From Phycisphaerae bacterium (lineage in GTDB: Bacteria > Planctomycetota > Phycisphaerae > Phycisphaerales > UBA1924), in NCBI GenBank assembly GCA_030432905.1, contig JAUILU010000004.1, positions 62,001 through 126,000 on the forward strand: DNA of 64,000 nt, in the 5' to 3' direction. The first letter of the stretch is position 1. Every line of letters begins with the position of its first letter. The notes beneath the pieces are model-generated. The model was given only the letters and a program-made list of their open reading frames with translations. It searched no databases and was not told the DNA's origin. A program made the position numbers and the translations under genes. Positions 1 through 9,416 of this stretch are shown piece by piece.

Positions 1-658
1 TCGTGCTGGATTTGACCGTACCGCCCGGGAGTTCTTGCATCTCGGCGCGGACGCGGTCGGCGATGATCGGCAGGCTCAGCTTGTGACGGATGAGCGACTC
101 GGGCCGAACCTCGACCAGGATCTCGTCGGCGCGGATGCCCGAGATCGTGATGTCGCCCATGCCGGGCACGCTCTCGAGGTCGTCGCGGATCGCCTTGATC
201 GCCAGCTTCATCGTGCGCTCGTCGGTCTCGCCGAACAGCGACACGTTGATCGTCGGCAGGTTTGGCTCGATCTTCTCGACACGGATCCGGTCCGATTCCT
301 CGGGCAGGTCCTGCAGCGCATCGATCTCGCGTTTGACGTCGGTGACTTTCTTATCGACGTCAACGCCCTCTTCGAACTCGATCGTGACCGACGCCACGCC
401 CTCGGCGACGGTCGTGTTGATCTCCTTCACATCATCGATGTCATCGACGACGTCCTCGATCTTGGTCGCCAGCGCATCCTCTACTTCGTCGGGGCTGGCC
501 CCGGGGTAGGGCGCGCTCACCACGACCAGGTTCGGGTTGACCTCCGGGAAGAACTCTCGGCGGAGCTGAACGCCGAAGATGATCCCCGCCGCGATGATCG
601 CGAACATGACAAGGTTCGCAACGACCGGCCTGTGCACCCCGAACCAAGGCAGGTTCAT
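1..658 (-). CDS. RND family efflux transporter permease, N-terminal part (runs off the window)
   Basis: About 219 N-terminal residues are visible; the gene continues past base 1. The protein begins MNLPWFGVHRPVVANL, followed by a first membrane helix (about residues 10-30) and REFFPEVNPNLVVVSAPYPGASPDEVE, split here as REFFPEVNPN and then APYPGASPDEVE. This is the typical start of AcrB/ACR_tran inner-membrane pumps, followed by the first porter subdomain (IKAIRDDLESVPGMGDI). It should exchange protons for an exported compound, working with the HlyD-type adaptor gene immediately upstream; the two overlap by 4 bases (ATGA), so they are translationally coupled. The substrate cannot be told. No outer-membrane partner is seen on this side of the window. 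Confidence 0.9.
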   Translation of the reverse strand, partial: MNLPWFGVHRPVVANLVMFAIIAAGIIFGVQLRREFFPEVNPNLVVVSAPYPGASPDEVEDALATKIEDVVDDIDDVKEINTTVAEGVASVTIEFEEGVDVDKKVTDVKREIDALQDLPEESDRIRVEKIEPNLPTINVSLFGETDERTMKLAIKAIRDDLESVPGMGDITISGIRADEILVEVRPESLIRHKLSLPIIADRVRAEMQELPGGTVKSST

Positions 659-2025
659 GAGCCACCCCCATCGCTGTTTGCGCCGGAGTTAGCCGACGCA
701 CGCGCGACGTCAGTCGGTTCGACGGTCATGCCCCCAACGAGCACATCGAGGTTCGAGATGATCACAAGCTCGCCCGTCTCGAGGCCGAATTCGATGACAG
801 CCCACTCGGTTTCGTCGGGGTCGATCTGCGGGAAGCTGCCGCGGATGTGGTGGCTGACTTTGACATCGACTGGCATGACGCGATCAACGCCCGTGGTCTC
901 TTCGCGTTTGGCGACCATGACGCGGTCACCCGAAACGGCTCGCCTCGGGACGAGCACCCGCTGGGATTCGTCGCTCGTCAGAACCCGGCCCAGCACGAAC
1001 TGCCCGGGCAGGAGCATCGCCTCGCCGATGCCGGTCACCGATGGGTCTTGGATGACCTCAACGAACACGGTCATGGTCCTGCTCGCGGCGTCGGCCTCGG
1101 GGGCAATACGCGAAACGCCGCCCTCCCACGAGCTTGCGGTCGGTCCGTCGGCGCGGAGTTCGACATTGTCACCGATGCGGACGGTCGAGGCCGCGGAGAT
1201 CGGCATGCGCAGCGGGATCTCGAGCCTCGTCATGTCAACAACTCGCGCGACCTGCTGGCCGATGCTCAGCAGCTCGCCCTCTTCGACGTACACATCCTGA
1301 AGCGTGCCCGCGATGGGCGAAACGATCGTCGTGCGGTCAAGGTTCTCCTGCGCCAGCGCGAGCTGCGCGACCGCCGACGCTTTGAGCGAGTTGATCTCGT
1401 CGCGCCGTGCGGGCAGCACGTCGAGCTGCTGCTGGAGCGTGGCGAGCGTGCGCTCGCTTCTGCGGATCGCTGCGAGCGCGTTGTCGATGTCGGTCTCGGT
1501 GCCCGCGCCGTCGCGGACCGCATTCCGGACCCGATCGAGGTTGCGCTGCTCGATCTCGCGTTCTTCCTCGGCAAACGCGATCTGCTCGCGGAGGCGCTTG
1601 TCCTGCGCCTCGACACTCTCAAGCTGGGCGGCGTACGAAGCCACGCTCGACTCGGCGGCCTCCACGTTGCTGATCGTGTCGGCGGTATCAAGCCGCACGA
1701 TCAACGCGCCCTGCTCAACACGCATACCCGCTTCGATCTCTTCCGGCCGGTTGACGACCCGGGCGAGGACCTGCGCAGAGACTGTTGCTGAGTTCATCGC
1801 GCGCGCCGTGCCATACCCCTCCCAGACGCGGGGGACCGCGACGGTCGTGGTCGTAATCGCGCGGACCGGGACGCCCTTGGCCTCGGTGTGGATGCGTTCG
1901 GGTTCGACCTTCATCGCCTTGAGCGCCGTGAACAGACCGAAGCCCACGCCGACGATCACCAGAACAATGACAACACGAACAACGATCGAGACGATGGAGA
2001 GAATGCGTGAACGTTTGGCATTCAT
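655..2025 (-). CDS. HlyD-family periplasmic adaptor subunit of RND pump
   Basis: 456-residue membrane fusion protein. One N-terminal membrane anchor (about residues 10-32) is followed by a split lipoyl/biotinyl-like domain (VSAQVLARV near the N-terminus, IVSPIAGTLQDVYVEEGELL after the hairpin), a long coiled-coil hairpin (about 120-220, rich in E, R and Q) and a beta-barrel region. It would link the RND permease encoded next (4-base ATGA overlap) to an outer-membrane channel. The start chosen is the ATG at 2025; a GTG at 2037 is also in frame, and the AAGGA nearby is badly spaced for both. Tripartite efflux role is known for the family; the substrate is unknown. Confidence 0.88.
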   Translation of the reverse strand: MNAKRSRILSIVSIVVRVVIVLVIVGVGFGLFTALKAMKVEPERIHTEAKGVPVRAITTTTVAVPRVWEGYGTARAMNSATVSAQVLARVVNRPEEIEAGMRVEQGALIVRLDTADTISNVEAAESSVASYAAQLESVEAQDKRLREQIAFAEEEREIEQRNLDRVRNAVRDGAGTETDIDNALAAIRRSERTLATLQQQLDVLPARRDEINSLKASAVAQLALAQENLDRTTIVSPIAGTLQDVYVEEGELLSIGQQVARVVDMTRLEIPLRMPISAASTVRIGDNVELRADGPTASSWEGGVSRIAPEADAASRTMTVFVEVIQDPSVTGIGEAMLLPGQFVLGRVLTSDESQRVLVPRRAVSGDRVMVAKREETTGVDRVMPVDVKVSHHIRGSFPQIDPDETEWAVIEFGLETGELVIISNLDVLVGGMTVEPTDVARASANSGANSDGGGS

Positions 2026-2140
2026 AGAGCCGACCACGTCCTTCTTGGAGCGGCTAGCGGACTGCCCGGTGATCGGGCACAGCTTTGCTCGGCGCGGGCC
2101 GCGTGCCGCGCCTGGTGTATCCGAATGAGGGTAGGCAGAA

Positions 2141-3673
2141 TTAGTCGCCCGTCGCCGAAGGCAGGTTCAAATCTATGCCAAGAAGAATCGCTCCAAACTG
2201 GGACACGATCAGCGTGGTCACGATCACCCCGGCAATGTTCAGAAGCACCCCGGCGCGGGCCATCTGCGGGATCGTGAGCCGGCCCGAGCCGAACACGATG
2301 GCGTTTGGCGGGGTGGCGACGGGCAGCATGAAGGCGTAGCTCGCGACGACACCCGCGGGCACCATAAGCAGCACAGGGTGAATCCCTAGAGCGGGCGCCG
2401 CCGAACCAAGTATCGGAACGAACGCCGCGGTCGTCGCGGTGTTGCTCGTCAGCTCCGTCAGAAAGATCACGGTCAGAGAAACAATCAGGACCAGCACCAC
2501 CGGCGGCACACCCCGAAGCCCAGAGAGCGAGTTTCCGATCGACGCATCAAGCCCGCTCGACTTCATCGCCGAGGCCAACGCCAAGCCGCCCCCAAAGAGC
2601 AGGAGCACGTCCCAGGGCATCTTCCGCATCGTGGCCCAGTCCATCGCGAACTCGCGCTGCGATGGCTTGACGGGGATCAGAAAGAGCGCGATCGCGCCGA
2701 TCATCGCGATGCCCGAGTCTTTGAGCAGTACCAGCCGATCGGCGATCCACTGGTGGTCTGTGGCGGTCAACCATTTGACAAGCGGGCCGCGCGAGATCCA
2801 GCCGAGCGCCACAAACGAAAACACGATGATGACGATCTTCTCACCCCGCGACAGTCTCCCGAGCGATCTGTACTCATCGCGGAGAAACGACGCGGCTCCC
2901 GGCACCGAGTCAACCCGGATCGGAAGCGCGACCCTCGTCAGGATCAGCCACGCCAAGGGGAGCATGCACACGAGCAGCGCGAGACCAAGCGGCAGCCACC
3001 CTGCCCATGTGATCTCAATACCCGCGTCGGATTTGAGAAACCCGATCAGCAGCAAGTTTGGTTGTGTGCCCGTGATCGTGGTCACGCCTCCGATTGAGCT
3101 GGCGTAGGCGATGCCAAGCAAGAGCGCTGCGGGGAAGTTGAGCCCGAGCCCCTTGCCGCCGGCTTGCTCGCATTCCTGAAGCCGATCGAGCAGGGCGATC
3201 ACGCTCACCGCGATGGGCAGCATCATGATCGCGGTCGCCGTGTTGCTGATGAACATGCTCAGGAGCGCCGAGGCAAGCATGAACCCCGCGACAAGCCGGG
3301 TCGGTTTCGTGCCGACCACGAGCACCGTTTTGAGCGCGACTCTCTTGTGCAGCCCCCACTTCTCGACGCTCAGCCCCAGCACAAACCCCGCGAAGAACAG
3401 CACCACGAGATAGTGCGCATACGAATCGGCGAGCGACTCGATCTGCATCACGCCTGTCGCCGGGAACAGCGCCAGCGGGATCAGGCTGGTCGCCGCCAGC
3501 GGGATCGCCTCGGTCATCCACCAGAACGCCATCCACACGCCGATGCCCGCGACGGCTCTCGCATCGTGCTCAAGACCCGACTGCCCGAGCAGCGCATACA
3601 TACACAGAGCCAGAATCGGCCCAGCAACGATGCACGGCAATCTGAGTTTCATCGGCCCGCGCGGGTCTGCCAT
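2141..3673 (-). CDS. SLC13/DASS family anion transporter
   Basis: 510-residue polytopic membrane protein of the divalent anion:sodium symporter family, which imports di- and tricarboxylates or sulfate with sodium. The two repeats each carry the diagnostic SNT motif: SNTATAIMMLP (about residue 140) and TSNTATTAAFVP (about residue 420), followed by LPVATPPNAIVFGSG near the C-terminus. About a dozen hydrophobic segments are visible, and the length is normal for the family. The gene is monocistronic by appearance and has no Shine-Dalgarno; a TAGGCT hexamer ends 6 nt before the ATG, so it is a candidate leaderless transcript. The exact anion is not predictable from sequence. Confidence 0.9.
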   Translation of the reverse strand: MADPRGPMKLRLPCIVAGPILALCMYALLGQSGLEHDARAVAGIGVWMAFWWMTEAIPLAATSLIPLALFPATGVMQIESLADSYAHYLVVLFFAGFVLGLSVEKWGLHKRVALKTVLVVGTKPTRLVAGFMLASALLSMFISNTATAIMMLPIAVSVIALLDRLQECEQAGGKGLGLNFPAALLLGIAYASSIGGVTTITGTQPNLLLIGFLKSDAGIEITWAGWLPLGLALLVCMLPLAWLILTRVALPIRVDSVPGAASFLRDEYRSLGRLSRGEKIVIIVFSFVALGWISRGPLVKWLTATDHQWIADRLVLLKDSGIAMIGAIALFLIPVKPSQREFAMDWATMRKMPWDVLLLFGGGLALASAMKSSGLDASIGNSLSGLRGVPPVVLVLIVSLTVIFLTELTSNTATTAAFVPILGSAAPALGIHPVLLMVPAGVVASYAFMLPVATPPNAIVFGSGRLTIPQMARAGVLLNIAGVIVTTLIVSQFGAILLGIDLNLPSATGD

Positions 3674-3679
3674 GGACGG

Positions 3680-3685
3680 AGCCTA
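3680..3685 (-). promoter_or_regulatory. -10 box TAGGCT, leaderless promoter of the DASS gene
   Basis: Read on the minus strand the sequence is TAGGCT-ccgtcc-ATG. The hexamer fits TANNNT and ends 6 nt before the start codon, where transcription would begin at or next to the ATG. There is no Shine-Dalgarno in the gap. No convincing -35 is visible. Confidence 0.5.
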
Positions 3686-3706
3686 CCGAATATCCAGCTC
3701 GCCGGC

Positions 3707-4663
3707 TTAGTCTTCGGGCACGTTGTCGCTGGTGACGATCTGGCGGAACTTGGTCCGGAGTGCCTTGGTGATGGGGCCTTCGCTGCCGTTGCCGAGAACG
3801 TGCGCGTCGTCTTCCGTGTGACCGATGCGGGTCACCGCGATGACCTCGGCGGCGCTTCCCGTCAGGAAGATCTCATCGGCCTCGAAAGCCTCTTCAATCC
3901 GCATGTTCTTCTCGGTCACCTCGACACCCACCAGCGGCGCCAATTCGTTGATCACGAACTTGCGTGTGATCCCCTCAAGGATGCCCGCCTCGCTCGGCGG
4001 CGTGAAGATCTCGCCGTCTTTGACGATGAAGATGTTGTCGCCCGAGCCCTCGGCGATGAAGCCCTCGGTGTTGAGCATGATGCACTCGAGGCAGCCGGCG
4101 TCGATCGCTTCGACCTTGGCCATGATGTTGTTGAGGTAGTTGAGGCTCTTGACGCGCGGGTCGAGGCACTCGATCGGGATGCGCGGACGCTCAGCGACGA
4201 CGACGCGCATGCCCTGCTCGTAGAGTTCAGCGGGGAAGAGCTGGATCTGGTCGGCGATGCAGATGATGCCGGGCTCTGGGCACTTGAACGGGTGCAGCCC
4301 AAGCGTGCCGACGCCGCGTGTGACAACGAGGCGGATGTAGCCGTCAACTAGGTTGTTGGCCTCGATGCAGTCGCGCTGGATCTTGACCATCTCCTCGCGT
4401 GAGACGAACTTCTCGAGATCGATACGGATGGCATTGGCGCAGGCGTAGAGCCTGTCCATGTGCTGGTCTGATTTGAAGATCTTGCCCTTGTAGACGCGGA
4501 TGCCCTCGAACACGCCGTCGCCGTAAAGCAGGCCGTGATCGAACACGTTGACCGATGCCTGGCTCTTTGGCAGCATCTCGCCGTTGACGTAGACCATCGG
4601 GAGATCGTTGGAGGCAGTCTTGGCGACATCGGTCTTTGGATCAGTCACAACGTTTGACATCAA
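3707..4663 (-). CDS. ilvE: Branched-chain amino acid aminotransferase
   Basis: 318-residue fold-type IV PLP aminotransferase. The N-terminal YVNGEMLPKSQASVNVFDHGLLYGDGVFEG is a class IV hallmark (key parts FDHGLLYGDGVFEG). The PLP lysine lies in RVKSLNYLNNIMAKVEA and the phosphate-binding region is EGSGDNIFIV. It would transfer amino groups between Leu/Ile/Val and 2-oxoglutarate, the last step of branched-chain synthesis. D-amino acid transaminase is the main alternative; YLNNIMAK favours IlvE. The start is supported by AAGGAG 9 nt upstream, and a TACAAT box sits about 55 nt upstream, so unlike its neighbours this gene has a leader. Confidence 0.88.
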   Translation of the reverse strand: MMSNVVTDPKTDVAKTASNDLPMVYVNGEMLPKSQASVNVFDHGLLYGDGVFEGIRVYKGKIFKSDQHMDRLYACANAIRIDLEKFVSREEMVKIQRDCIEANNLVDGYIRLVVTRGVGTLGLHPFKCPEPGIICIADQIQLFPAELYEQGMRVVVAERPRIPIECLDPRVKSLNYLNNIMAKVEAIDAGCLECIMLNTEGFIAEGSGDNIFIVKDGEIFTPPSEAGILEGITRKFVINELAPLVGVEVTEKNMRIEEAFEADEIFLTGSAAEVIAVTRIGHTEDDAHVLGNGSEGPITKALRTKFRQIVTSDNVPED

Positions 4664-4718
4664 TCAGACTCCTTCAACTCCGAGCATCGGCCTCTTGCCG
4701 AGTCCACCGGAACGCATC

Positions 4719-4724
4719 ATTGTA
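4719..4724 (-). promoter_or_regulatory. -10 box TACAAT upstream of ilvE
   Basis: On the minus strand TATACAATGATGCG lies in the AT-richest part of the 152-bp gap between pheT and ilvE. A start about 7 nt downstream would give a leader of about 48 nt containing the AAGGAG of ilvE. The rest of the gap (4724-4815) is A/T-rich with no other recognisable element. Confidence 0.4.
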
Positions 4725-4815
4725 TACCAACACAAGCCGATTGGGCGGCAATTAGACATTATGCAAACATCCGCGAATATGCAGTGAATTGTCGTGAATA
4801 CGCTGCGAACGGACG

Positions 4816-6909
4816 CTAGGTTCGGATTTCTGCGCCGAGATCCTTCGTTGCTCGGTCGATAATCCGGCTCATCTGAGGGTCCACGTCTTCGTGCCGAAGC
4901 GTGCTGGACGGGTGACGGAATCGCATCCGGAGCGTCACGGATTTTTTACCGGACCCGACCTGCTTGCCCCGGAACGCGCCGACGTAGTCCAGCGACTCGA
5001 AATGCTCGAGCGACGAGCCGCGGATCAGGCCGTCCACCTCGGCCCAAGGCGTGGCCTCATCGAGGATCAGCGACAGGTCGCGTTCGATCGCCGGGAAAGC
5101 GGGAAGCTTGCTGACCGACGTCTTGGGCGGGTACATCGCGATGAGCTGATCGAGGTCCAGCTCAGCCGCGGCGACGGGGATGTCCACGTCCGCCGACTTG
5201 AGCACATCGCCCGAAACAAGACCCAGCACGCCGACACGCGTCGCGTCGATCAGGACCTCACCGAACGCGCCGGCCTGCCAGCCGTCGCATGTCGGATCGA
5301 TCGCGTTGACCACGACCTTCGCATCCACACCCGCCAGCACCCGCGCGATGTGCTCGACCGCGCCGCGGACAGCACGGATCGCCGACTGCAATTGCTCGGG
5401 CTTGGCCTGCTTGCCGGGCATGACGCCCTCGGCGTCGAGCATAAGCGTCAGCTTGCGGCGCTCGACCGTTTCCTTCTTCGCGGTCTGCGAGAATACGGCG
5501 GACATCTCATAAAGGCGAACACCGCCCGGCACCTGAACCTGACCCGCCGCGTTGGCCTTTCGGCACGTCAGCAGACTCGGGATCACGCTCGGACGCAGGA
5601 TCGGCTCCGACCCCCGGCGATCGTCGTCCACCCCCACCGTTTCCAGACTTTGCTCAACCCAAGGCGTCGCGGCTGCGGGCGAAACGAAACTGAACGTTAC
5701 GGTCTCGTAGAACCCGAGCCCGGTCAGCACACGGTGCAGCTCGCGCCTGGCTCGCTCGGATTCTTGCGGGTGCCGCACGCGCACGTCGATCGTGTCGCGC
5801 TCCGGGATCGTGCTGTAGCCCGCGGTCCGCGCGACCTCTTCGATCAGATCGATCTCACGCTCAAGATCGGGCCGAAACGCCGGCGGCACGCAGCGGAGTT
5901 CGCCCTGCCCGACCTTCTCGACCTCAACCTCGTGCGACGACAGGTAAGCCGCGGCTTCGTCCTGCGTCACATCGATACCCAGCATTGTCCTGCACCGATC
6001 GACCCGCACGGTAATGGGTTCGGTCGTGGGCAGATCAACACCCTCGCTCAGCACGCCGTCCGCGAGTTCACCCCCGGCAAGCTCGCAGATCATGGCGGCT
6101 GCCCTGTCCACGGCGAATTGGATCGTGCGCGGGTCAACGATGCGCTCAAACCGGTGGCTCGCGTCGGTGCGGATCGCAAGACGCCTGGCGGCGGTGCGGA
6201 CCACGACCGGGTCCCACGTTGCCATCTCGAACACGACGTCTGTTGTTGATTCGTCAACCTCCGACGCCTGCCCGCCCATGACACCCGCGAGCGACGTCGG
6301 CTTGTTCGCGTCGGCGACGACGAGATCGGTCTCGACGAGCTTGTGCGTCTTGCCGTCGAGTGTTGTGAGCTGCTCGCCCGCTTTGGCGTAGCGGATGTTC
6401 AGCTCGCCGCCGTCGAGCTTCTTGAGATCGAAGACGTGGCAAGGGTTGCCAAGCTCGAGCGTGATGAAGTTGGTGATATCGACGAGGTTGTTGATCGAGC
6501 GCTGGCCCACGGCTTCGAGGAAATCGCTGAGCCACTTCGGGCTGGGGCCGACCTTGACGCCCCGGATGAGCCTCGCGGTAAAGAGCGGGCACATCGTCGG
6601 CTCGCTGTTGGTCAGCTTCAGGTCATCGCCGATCGGGTTCCCTGTTGCGGGGAGTGTGAACTCGGGCTGGACGAGTGTGCGGGGCTTTGCTGAAGAAGTC
6701 GCGGCCACGATCTCGCGGGCGCAGCCGAGGTGCGAGAGCAGGTCGCCGCGGTTCGATGTCAGCTCGACGTCGAGCATGGTGTCGCCCGAGGGCAGCTCGT
6801 CGATGCCCTCGACGGGGTAGCCCGCGAAGGTGAGCACGTGCGCGGCCTCGGACGCGGTCACGTCGCCGGGTGACAGGTAGCGGTTCATCCAGTTCAGGCT
6901 GATATTCAT
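4816..6909 (-). CDS. pheT: Phenylalanine-tRNA ligase beta subunit, short form
   Basis: 697 residues. It contains the B1 start (MNISLNWMNRYLSPGDVTAS), the B3/B4 editing region (LGNPCHVFDLKKLDG, TSLAGVMGG), B5, the catalytic-like B6/B7 domain and a C-terminal ferredoxin-like anticodon-binding domain (FPAIERDLSLILDE, RMRFRHPSSTLRHEDV). With the alpha subunit it charges tRNA-Phe; pheS is not in the window. It is about 100 residues shorter than the E. coli protein because the EMAPII-like tRNA-binding domain normally inserted after the first 40 residues is missing: FAGYPVEGIDEL runs directly into MLDVELTSNRGDLLSHLG. The start is the ATG at 6909, with TAGGCT 8 nt upstream; an in-frame TTG lies at 6918. 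Confidence 0.93.
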   Translation of the reverse strand: MNISLNWMNRYLSPGDVTASEAAHVLTFAGYPVEGIDELPSGDTMLDVELTSNRGDLLSHLGCAREIVAATSSAKPRTLVQPEFTLPATGNPIGDDLKLTNSEPTMCPLFTARLIRGVKVGPSPKWLSDFLEAVGQRSINNLVDITNFITLELGNPCHVFDLKKLDGGELNIRYAKAGEQLTTLDGKTHKLVETDLVVADANKPTSLAGVMGGQASEVDESTTDVVFEMATWDPVVVRTAARRLAIRTDASHRFERIVDPRTIQFAVDRAAAMICELAGGELADGVLSEGVDLPTTEPITVRVDRCRTMLGIDVTQDEAAAYLSSHEVEVEKVGQGELRCVPPAFRPDLEREIDLIEEVARTAGYSTIPERDTIDVRVRHPQESERARRELHRVLTGLGFYETVTFSFVSPAAATPWVEQSLETVGVDDDRRGSEPILRPSVIPSLLTCRKANAAGQVQVPGGVRLYEMSAVFSQTAKKETVERRKLTLMLDAEGVMPGKQAKPEQLQSAIRAVRGAVEHIARVLAGVDAKVVVNAIDPTCDGWQAGAFGEVLIDATRVGVLGLVSGDVLKSADVDIPVAAAELDLDQLIAMYPPKTSVSKLPAFPAIERDLSLILDEATPWAEVDGLIRGSSLEHFESLDYVGAFRGKQVGSGKKSVTLRMRFRHPSSTLRHEDVDPQMSRIIDRATKDLGAEIRT

Positions 6910-6917
6910 ACGACCCA

Positions 6918-6923
6918 AGCCTA
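6918..6923 (-). promoter_or_regulatory. -10 box TAGGCT, leaderless promoter of pheT
   Basis: On the minus strand TAGGCT-tgggtcgt-ATG. The TANNNT hexamer ends 8 nt before the ATG and there is no Shine-Dalgarno. It is the same hexamer as at the DASS gene (3680-3685). Confidence 0.45.
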
Positions 6924-6947
6924 GGGGACCGGAGCGGCGAGCGGCGG

Positions 6948-6953
6948 TACACT
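6948..6953 (+). promoter_or_regulatory. -10 box TACACT, leaderless promoter of the lipoprotein gene
   Basis: TACACT-ccggcc-GTG: the hexamer ends 6 nt before the GTG at 6960 with no Shine-Dalgarno. It faces away from the pheT box 25 bp away, so the two divergent genes share a 50-bp control region. Confidence 0.5.
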
Positions 6954-6959
6954 CCGGCC

Positions 6960-7475
6960 GTGCGCACCTTTACACACGCCGCTGCTGTCCTGCTCGTCCT
7001 CACGCTCCTGCCCGGCTGCTCGGGTACGCCTGCTCATGACCCAGCCAGGCCCGCGATCCCGTCGGGAGAGAACCGGACGCCGAGCGATTTCGCGCTGGCG
7101 GCGACCCTCTTCACTGGCGAAAACGCACCCGGTGACCTTGAGCCGATCCGCTTCGTAATCCAGCCCGACGGCGTGCTGAGAGCCGCCCGGGGTGCTGGTG
7201 TCTCGATGGACGTCTTGCCGCCCCGAACTCGGAACCTGAACCAGAGCCAGCTCTCGATGGTCTACACGCAGGCTGTCCGCAAAGGGCTTGATCGGGGCAT
7301 CGGCGGCCTGCCCTACACCCCGGGCCAGCAGCCCACGGTCGCCGAGGACGCGGGCATCCTGATCGTCGAGTTCACCGCCCACGACACCCGCAAGGTCAGC
7401 GCGTACGACCTGGCCGAGCACGACGGCGCCCGATCGCTGGTCACCACGCTGCGACAGCTCGCCCGGATCGAGTAG
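6960..7475 (+). CDS. Putative lipoprotein of unknown function
   Basis: 171 residues. The N-terminus is a lipoprotein signal (hydrophobic core AAAVLLVLTLLPGC, lipobox Cys at residue 20), so the mature protein should be lipid-anchored in the cell envelope. The rest is a compact domain with no motif I recognise: a segment IRFVIQPDGVLRAA suggests beta strands, and the C-terminal part alternates helix and strand. The GTG start is chosen because it gives the complete signal peptide and has TACACT 6 nt upstream. It lies divergent from pheT and 36 bp before the Hsp70 gene, which has its own promoter-like box, so co-function is not implied. Confidence 0.75.
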   Translation: MRTFTHAAAVLLVLTLLPGCSGTPAHDPARPAIPSGENRTPSDFALAATLFTGENAPGDLEPIRFVIQPDGVLRAARGAGVSMDVLPPRTRNLNQSQLSMVYTQAVRKGLDRGIGGLPYTPGQQPTVAEDAGILIVEFTAHDTRKVSAYDLAEHDGARSLVTTLRQLARIE

Positions 7476-7500
7476 CCAACAAGCCCCGACTGCCCGGCCC

Positions 7501-7506
7501 TATCGT
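7501..7506 (+). promoter_or_regulatory. -10 box TATCGT, leaderless promoter of hscA
   Basis: TATCGT-caatc-ATG: a TANNNT hexamer ends 5 nt before the start codon of the Hsp70 gene, in a 36-bp gap without a Shine-Dalgarno. This is the shortest spacing of the set, so less certain than the others. Confidence 0.4.
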
Positions 7507-7511
7507 CAATC

Positions 7512-9416
7512 ATGGGCACGACCACGCAACCGGACACGCACGACCTCATCGTCGGGATAGACCTCGGCACGACGAACAGCCTTGTCGCCGCGTTCGTTGA
7601 CAACAAACCGATCGTGCTAGGCAGTGAAGACGAGCAGATCACGCCATCGGTTGTGCGATACGAGGACGAGCGTGTTGTTGTGGGCCGGGACGCACGCGAC
7701 CGCGCGGTTGAATTCCCAAAGCAGACCATCACGAGCATCAAACGCCTCATGGGCCGCTCGCTCGCCGACGCACAGGACGACGCGGCGTACCTGAGCTACG
7801 ACATCGCCGAGGGCCAGAACAACACCGCCCGCGCGGTGCTCCCGAGCGGCAAGGCCGTCAGTCCTCAGGAAGTATCGGCGGAGATCCTCAAAGCACTCCG
7901 CGACAAGGCCTCGTCTGCGCTCGGGAGAGAGGTGTCCAAAGCCGTCGTGACCGTGCCCGCGTATTTCGATGATGCGCAGCGGCAAGCCACGCGCGACGCG
8001 GGAAGGCTCGCCGGGCTCGATGTCGTCCGCATCGTCAACGAACCCACCGCCGCGGCTCTCGCCTACGGGCTCGGCACGGGCAAAGAAACCGAAGCCAAAA
8101 CCGTCGCGATCTACGACCTCGGCGGGGGCACCTTTGACATCTCCATCTTGAGGCTCACCCCGGCTGCGCAGGAAGGACAGACGAGCTTCTTTCAGGTCAT
8201 CGCCACCGCCGGCGACACGCACCTCGGGGGCGACGACATCGACCAGAGGCTCGTGCGGCTCTTCCTCGATGAGATCCGCGAGACGCTGGGACTCGACGCA
8301 TCGGTCGCCGACCTCGACGCGTTCGGCCCAGAGACCCGCCGGGCGCTCATCGGGTTCGCCGAGTCAGTAAAGATGAAACTCTCGACCGAAGACAGCGCAT
8401 CGATCCGGATCGATCTCGGGCAGGGCCGGGCGTACGAGCGGAGCGTGTCGCGCGACGAGCTCGAGACTCTGATGACGCCTTGGGTCGATCGGACGATCGC
8501 CGCGTGCGAGCGGGCGATCGCAAGCGCCAAGCGCGCGCCGGGCGGCGGGGAATCGCTCGCGATCGACTCGGTCATTCTCGTGGGCGGTTCGACCCGTGTG
8601 CCGCTCGTGAGGAAACGCGTCGCGGAGTTCTTCGGGCTCGAGCCCTACACGGCTCTGGACCCCGACAGGGTTGTTGCGCTCGGGGCCGCGGTGCAGGCGG
8701 GGATTATGTCGGGCGGGGCGAAGGGGATGCTGCTGCTTGATGTCATCCCGCTGTCGCTGGGCATCGAGACACAGGGCGGCGCGGTGGCCAAGCTCATCAC
8801 CGCCAACAGCACGGTCCCCGCGCGCGCGACGGAGATGTTCTCGACGAGCGTGGACGGGCAGACCTCGATCAAGATCAACATCCTCCAGGGCGAACGCGAG
8901 ATGGCGGAGCACTGCCGGGCGCTGGGCGAGTTTCACCTGTCGGGTTTGCCGCCCATGCCCGCGGGGATCCCGCAGCTTCAGGTCGAATTTCTTGTGGATG
9001 CCTCGGGCGTGCTCGCCGTCAGCGCGCACGAGAAGCGCTCGGGAAAACGCGCATCGCTCCAGGTCATCCCGAACCACGGCCTGTCGCGCGACGAGATCGA
9101 CGCGATCGAGGCGGACAGCTTCAAACACGCACGCGAGGACATGACCAGACACCGCGTGGTGGACCTTGTTGTGAACTCGAAACTGGATGTGAAGTGGATC
9201 GGCGAGCGGCTCGCGAAGTTCGGCGACAAGCTGGAACCCGACGACCGCGCAACGCTCGAAGGCCTGCTCACGAAGCTCGGCAAGTTTATTGCCAATGCCG
9301 AAGCCGACTGGCAATCGGTGAACGCGGATGAGTTCTACAAGACCAAGCAATCACTCGACGAGGCGAGCGTGAGGCTTCAGGAGATCGGGATCGCGGAGAG
9401 TCTGAAAGAGGACTAG
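7512..9416 (+). CDS. hscA: Hsp70 family chaperone, HscA-like
   Basis: 634 residues with a full ATPase domain: phosphate 1 motif [17 protein letters not shown] ([15 protein letters not shown]), connect motif [20 protein letters not shown], phosphate 2 [14 protein letters not shown], adenosine motif [14 protein letters not shown], then the substrate-binding domain and a helical lid. [27 protein letters not shown] and [16 protein letters not shown] resemble HscA more than DnaK, and the C-terminus (LKED) lacks the acidic DnaK tail. HscA-type Hsp70s help deliver Fe-S clusters from IscU; no isc/suf gene is in the window, so that role is inferred from sequence only. It ends convergently with marC, overlapping by 4 bases. 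Confidence 0.85.
   Translation: MGTTTQPDTHDLIVGIDLGTTNSLVAAFVDNKPIVLGSEDEQITPSVVRYEDERVVVGRDARDRAVEFPKQTITSIKRLMGRSLADAQDDAAYLSYDIAEGQNNTARAVLPSGKAVSPQEVSAEILKALRDKASSALGREVSKAVVTVPAYFDDAQRQATRDAGRLAGLDVVRIVNEPTAAALAYGLGTGKETEAKTVAIYDLGGGTFDISILRLTPAAQEGQTSFFQVIATAGDTHLGGDDIDQRLVRLFLDEIRETLGLDASVADLDAFGPETRRALIGFAESVKMKLSTEDSASIRIDLGQGRAYERSVSRDELETLMTPWVDRTIAACERAIASAKRAPGGGESLAIDSVILVGGSTRVPLVRKRVAEFFGLEPYTALDPDRVVALGAAVQAGIMSGGAKGMLLLDVIPLSLGIETQGGAVAKLITANSTVPARATEMFSTSVDGQTSIKINILQGEREMAEHCRALGEFHLSGLPPMPAGIPQLQVEFLVDASGVLAVSAHEKRSGKRASLQVIPNHGLSRDEIDAIEADSFKHAREDMTRHRVVDLVVNSKLDVKWIGERLAKFGDKLEPDDRATLEGLLTKLGKFIANAEADWQSVNADEFYKTKQSLDEASVRLQEIGIAESLKED

Noticed and set aside
2063..2079. 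Hairpin TGCCCG/CGGGCA between the adaptor and DASS genes as a terminator
   Set aside because: A 6-bp stem with no T-run on either strand; too weak to call.
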